From Microgenomates group bacterium (lineage in GTDB: Bacteria > Patescibacteriota > Microgenomatia > UBA1406 > GWC2-37-13), in the NCBI GenBank assembly GCA_028276105.1, contig JAPYWZ010000014.1, positions 1 to 9,958 of the forward strand: a stretch of 9,958 nt of DNA, given 5' to 3'. Positions 7,075-9,958 of this stretch are shown here, in pieces. Made by a program: the position numbers and the translations under genes. A model generated the notes under the pieces. That model was not told where the DNA came from and did no database searches. It worked only from the letters and a program-made list of their open reading frames with translations. The first letter of the stretch is position 1. The number at the start of each line of letters is the position of its first letter.

Positions 7075-7099
7075 AAATATAAAACAACCCTAAGGGTTG
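7075..7099 (-). terminator. Possible intrinsic terminator for leftward transcription from ftsK-radC
   Basis: A perfect 6-bp stem (CAACCC at 7085-7090 with GGGTTG at 7094-7099) closes a three-base loop. On the minus strand the hairpin is followed by TTTTATATTT, a broken U-tract. There is no T-run on the plus-strand side, so it would serve the leftward operon. The stem is short and lies about 160 bases past the radC stop, hence low confidence. Confidence 0.35.
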
Positions 7100-7159
7100 A
7101 AATAAAATATCAAAAAAATTATATTCTCCCAAATACTTTTTCCTCTTTTTTAACTTTTA

Positions 7160-7187
7160 CCATCTTTTTTCGATCGTAAGAAGATGG
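7160..7187. repeat. Inverted repeat (10-bp arms with one G-T pair, 8-base loop)
   Basis: CCATCTTTTT (7160-7169) pairs with AAGAAGATGG (7178-7187) around the loop TCGATCGT, which itself contains the palindrome CGATCG. Neither strand has a T-tract straight after the stem, so it is not a standard terminator. It could stabilise an mRNA end, act as a protein site, or be chance in AT-rich DNA. Confidence 0.4.
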
Positions 7188-7261
7188 TTTAGTGTAAAAA
7201 GATCCTTTATCCCAAATCGAAGGAGTCAAAATAACAATTGAGTATCTCAGTCCTGCTTTTT

Positions 7262-7963
7262 TTAAATTAACTTTGCCGCTTTAAAACTAAAAAAATTATC
7301 TTTGGTAACAATCACATGATCGGTCACTTCTATCCCCAAAAGTTTTCCCGCCGCCACCAATTTTTGAGTCAACAAAACATCATCTTTTGATGGAGTGGGA
7401 TCGCCTGAGGGATGATTGTGTACTAAAATAATTGAAGCGGCCCGGCTTTTAATCGCCTCGGCAAAAACTTCGCGGGGATGAACTAAACTTTTGTTCAAAA
7501 TCCCAATGGAAATTTCGGCTACCGAATACATTCTGGTATTTAAAGCAATTAAATAAAAATACTCTTTTGAATGGTCGGTCAGTTTACTTCTTATCAAATT
7601 AAAAACTTTTTTTGGACTGTTTAAATCTTTGCTTTTATAAGAAGGTGGTTTTGTATAAAGACGACGACCAAGTTCTAAAGAAGCTTTAATTTGCGCTGCT
7701 TTGGCCAAACCAATACCTCGAATTGATTGAAGCTCCTCAAGACTGGCTTGGGCGATTTTTTCTAAACTACCAAAAGTAGAAATAAGTTTTTTCGCCGTTA
7801 AAGCCACCGATTCGCCTGGCACCCCTTTTCCTAAAACTATCTGCAAAAGTTCCTGGGTTGAAAGAGCTTTTTCTCCAAAATTAACCAATCTTTCTCTTGG
7901 CCTTTCTTCTTTTGGCAAATCTTTAATGGTAAATTTTTTATCGGTTTTTTTATGGTCAACCAT
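7262..7963 (-). CDS. radC: RadC family protein (UPF0758, JAMM domain)
   Basis: The protein has 233 residues, the typical RadC length. Its N-terminal UPF0758 part has RPRERL (21-26) and a helix-hairpin-helix segment SIRGIGLAKAAQI (80-92). The C-terminal JAB1/MPN domain has HPREVFAEA (162-170) and VHNHPSGDPTPSKDD (181-195). His182, His184, Ser192 and Asp195 fit the JAMM pattern HxHx7Sx2D, so the metal site looks intact. Despite its name, RadC has no firmly established DNA-repair role and its biochemical function remains unsettled; the domain suggests metallopeptidase or nuclease-like chemistry. The ATG lies inside the ftsK 3' end (8-base overlap ATGGTTGA), so the two genes are co-transcribed and probably translationally coupled. 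A GAGG lies too far upstream of the ATG (12 bases between) to be a good ribosome site. Confidence 0.94.
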   Translation of the reverse strand: MVDHKKTDKKFTIKDLPKEERPRERLVNFGEKALSTQELLQIVLGKGVPGESVALTAKKLISTFGSLEKIAQASLEELQSIRGIGLAKAAQIKASLELGRRLYTKPPSYKSKDLNSPKKVFNLIRSKLTDHSKEYFYLIALNTRMYSVAEISIGILNKSLVHPREVFAEAIKSRAASIILVHNHPSGDPTPSKDDVLLTQKLVAAGKLLGIEVTDHVIVTKDNFFSFKAAKLI

Positions 7964-9958
7964 TATTAATATTTACCTCATTAGAACTTTCTTTTCCCTC
8001 AATGGTTCTTTTTATTACCTCCCTTGGCTTTGATCCTTCAGCCGGCCCAACATAACCGGCGGCTTCTAACTGATCAAGAATTCTTGCTGCCCGGGCATAA
8101 CCAATTTTGAATTTTCTTTGTAAAAAAGAGGCTGAAGCATAGTCTTGATGAATAATAAGATTAACTACCTCATCAAACAATGGATCTTTTTCACCCTCAT
8201 CAGAAAAAGCATCACCAAAATTAGCTCTTCCACCTAAAGTTACTTTTTGCTCTACCACCTCCGTCGTATAACACACTGGCGGATTATTTAATTTGATAAA
8301 CTCAACCAACTTTTGGACATCCTTTTCTGAAATAAATGGTCCCTGAAGTCTTTTTGGTTTGGCTTGATCGGGTGGCAGATAAAGCATATCACCGCGTCCC
8401 AAAAGCTTTTCCGCGCCTGGCATATCAATAATCACCCGCGAGTCGATCATCGATGAAACATTAAAAGCAATCCTCGTTGGGATATTGGCCTTCATCAAAC
8501 CAGTAATCACATCAACCGATGGTCTTTGGGTGGCTAAAACTAGATGAATACCGGTTGCTCTTGCCATCTGAGCTATTCGCGTAATTAGATCCTCGGCTTC
8601 TCTTGCGGCAAAAATCATCAGATCAGCCAACTCATCGATAATAAACACAATATAAGGTTTTTTTTCAATATTGGGTAAAGCATTATAAGACTCTAAATTT
8701 CTTACCTTTGCTTTAGCAAATTCTTTATAACGATTTTCCATCTCAGAAACTGTCCACTGCAATGCCGAAATTATTTGTTTTGCCTCAACAATCACCTCTG
8801 ATAAAAGATGAGGGATGCCATTATATAAAGTCAACTCCACTCTTTTTGGATCAACTAAGATTAACCGCAAATCTTCTGGTTTGGTTCGAAAAAGAAAGGT
8901 TGAGATCCAAGCATTTAGTAAAACTGATTTTCCCGAGCCCGTTGCCCCAGCAATCAAAACATGAGGCATTTTCCCAATTGATGCCGCTTGAGGATTACCA
9001 GAAACATCTAATCCCAAAGGCACCAGTAAAGGATCTAAATTTTTACTAAAGACAGAAGAAGAAAGAAGATTTTTTAAAGAAACTATCTCAGGGCGAAGAT
9101 TGGGAATCTCAATCCCAACCAACGAGCGACCAGGAATGGGCGCCTCAATTCTTACCGTACCCGTTGGCGCCGCCAACGATAAAGCCAAATCATTGGCTAA
9201 AGCCGTAATTTTGGAAAGTTTTGTTCCCTCAGCAATCTTCAAAGCATACTGCGTCACGGTTGGGCCGGGATTTACCTCCTCAACTCGCGCTCTTATACCA
9301 AAACTTTCCAATGTTTTTTCAATAATATCAGCATTCCTAGCCACATCACCTCGATCAGCCTCTTTTTGGGAGATATCAGAAAGTAAACTCAAAGGTGGAA
9401 AAACCCAACTTGCTTTTTGAGAAGAAGAAATTGGTTTAATCGTCAATGAATCTTCTTTTTTTTCTTTATCTTTATTAATTTGAGAAACATTTGTTTCCTC
9501 CACTTTATCTTTAACTGTCTCAAAAAGAGGTGGTTTTTTTTCTTCGATAAAATCTTTTGTTTCTTTAATTTTTGGTTTTTTAGCAAAAAAAATTTTTGCC
9601 AGGTAATTTTTAATAAACAAAAATATTTGCTTACTTATTTGCCATCCTAAAATCAATAAAAAATCAACGGAAGTATCAAAAAATAAAACCAACCCCATAA
9701 CCAAAGTTATAAAAAGAATTAAAAAAGCGCCAAAAGAAGAAAAATCAATCCGCAAACTCTCAAAAATTGTCTTACCATATAATCCAGAATTAAAAAGACC
9801 AAGAAGGGAAACAAAAATAAAAATAAGGCCAATGGTGATATTGGGTTTTATAATCTTTAACTTCTTACTGTTAAAAAAATGACTGGCAATAAAAAGAAGA
9901 ATTAAAGGGATAAACAAAGCCAAACCACCAAATTTTTCAATCAAAAATTGATTAATTT
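7956..9958 (-). CDS. ftsK: FtsK/SpoIIIE DNA translocase, N-terminus beyond the right edge
   Basis: FtsK is a septum-anchored hexameric ATPase that pumps chromosomal DNA during division. Residues here are counted from the TTG at 9944. Three membrane helices are visible (about 6-23, 36-52 and 71-90), then a charged linker (about 122-180). The translocase motor has Walker A GATGSGKS (333-340), Walker B YIVFIIDELADLM (431-443) and ATQRPSVDVITG (471-482). The winged-helix gamma domain (about 587-640) contains LQRKFKIGYARAARILDQLE, the part that reads chromosome-orienting sequences and, with XerCD, triggers dimer resolution. The frame stays open to the edge with no ATG. The first visible helix, with GGLALFIPLIL, resembles the second helix of typical FtsK, so the first helix and true start are probably outside. 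It overlaps downstream radC by 8 bases. Confidence 0.96.
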   Translation of the reverse strand, partial: INQFLIEKFGGLALFIPLILLFIASHFFNSKKLKIIKPNITIGLIFIFVSLLGLFNSGLYGKTIFESLRIDFSSFGAFLILFITLVMGLVLFFDTSVDFLLILGWQISKQIFLFIKNYLAKIFFAKKPKIKETKDFIEEKKPPLFETVKDKVEETNVSQINKDKEKKEDSLTIKPISSSQKASWVFPPLSLLSDISQKEADRGDVARNADIIEKTLESFGIRARVEEVNPGPTVTQYALKIAEGTKLSKITALANDLALSLAAPTGTVRIEAPIPGRSLVGIEIPNLRPEIVSLKNLLSSSVFSKNLDPLLVPLGLDVSGNPQAASIGKMPHVLIAGATGSGKSVLLNAWISTFLFRTKPEDLRLILVDPKRVELTLYNGIPHLLSEVIVEAKQIISALQWTVSEMENRYKEFAKAKVRNLESYNALPNIEKKPYIVFIIDELADLMIFAAREAEDLITRIAQMARATGIHLVLATQRPSVDVITGLMKANIPTRIAFNVSSMIDSRVIIDMPGAEKLLGRGDMLYLPPDQAKPKRLQGPFISEKDVQKLVEFIKLNNPPVCYTTEVVEQKVTLGGRANFGDAFSDEGEKDPLFDEVVNLIIHQDYASASFLQRKFKIGYARAARILDQLEAAGYVGPAEGSKPREVIKRTIEGKESSNEVNINNG

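Larger units (their letters stand above)
6918..7261. other. Convergent intergenic region of 344 bases with no confident gene
   Basis: This is the only sizeable gap in the window and lies between the ends of mltG and radC, which point toward each other. It holds two hairpins (7085-7099 and 7160-7187). It also holds two short open frames: a 40-codon plus-strand frame from the ATG at 6971 to the TAA at 7091-7093, and a minus-strand frame open from 7280 to the TAA at 7121-7119. Neither has a recognisable homologue. No T-tract terminator directly follows mltG. About 6995-7050 is rich in C on the plus strand and poor in G, unlike the flanks. Confidence 0.7.

Noticed and set aside
7256..7290. Frameshift extension of RadC through the A7 run into the downstream frame
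   Set aside because: The A-run lies after the radC stop, and the upstream bases do not form a slippery heptamer in the correct frame; RadC already has full length.
7956..7958. Reassigned TGA codon (glycine code of Gracilibacteria/Absconditabacteria)
   Set aside because: TGA ends ftsK, rsmH and mraZ at normal family lengths, each overlapping the next start, and no family alignment needs TGA to be read through.
8762..9420. Two plus-strand open frames of 95 and 106 codons opposite ftsK
   Set aside because: They are antisense to the conserved FtsK motor, which explains the sequence constraint; neither resembles a protein.
9809..9818. AGAAGGGA-like sequence resembling an FtsK/SpoIIIE orienting motif
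   Set aside because: It is a single near match to GAGAAGGG; orientation bias cannot be judged from one site.
1..9958. CRISPR array, tRNA, rRNA, insertion sequence, toxin-antitoxin or defence system
   Set aside because: No repeat-spacer pattern, cloverleaf, rRNA-like stretch, transposase or terminal repeat was seen. Nearly all bases are in conserved housekeeping genes.

Overview
The window is an AT-rich, almost gap-free piece of bacterial chromosome. It carries cell-division, peptidoglycan and chromosome-segregation genes plus one nucleotide-salvage gene. Genes overlap by 4, 8 or 17 bases, none of the visible start codons has a convincing Shine-Dalgarno sequence, and a phosphorylase of the archaeal AMP-phosphorylase type sits among the wall genes. 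Together these suggest the Candidate Phyla Radiation (Patescibacteria), perhaps a Microgenomates- or Parcubacteria-like lineage. That placement is inference; no rRNA or ribosomal protein gene is present to test it. TGA ends mraZ, rsmH and ftsK, so the standard bacterial code is in use.

Layout. Positions 1-3001 (minus strand) hold the front end of a division and cell wall (dcw) cluster in canonical order: mraZ, rsmH, an FtsL-like protein, and an FtsI/PBP2-type transpeptidase that runs off the left edge. A 68-base divergent control region (3002-3069) follows. Positions 3070-6917 (plus strand) hold murJ, AMP phosphorylase and mltG, apparently one operon. Positions 6918-7261 form a 344-base convergent gap with two hairpins and short open frames of doubtful status. 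Positions 7262-9958 (minus strand) hold radC and upstream of it ftsK, which runs off the right edge.

How the genes work together. MurJ flips lipid II, the FtsI-type enzyme cross-links it at the septum with help from FtsL, MltG cuts nascent glycan strands, and FtsK moves DNA through the closing septum. MraZ and RsmH are the usual first two genes of the cluster. The control region is the most informative part of the window. Two back-to-back promoters share essentially the same -35 hexamer, and three TGGT boxes spaced exactly 10 bp apart resemble the MraZ operator. They overlap the mraZ promoter and abut the murJ promoter, so MraZ may control both wall operons. Both predicted transcripts would start within a few bases of the ATG.

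I see no CRISPR array, tRNA, rRNA, insertion sequence, prophage or defence system. Most of the window is conserved housekeeping content. The points of interest are the regulatory architecture, the archaeal-type phosphorylase lacking its N-terminal domain inside a wall operon, and non-consensus residues in MraZ and MurJ.
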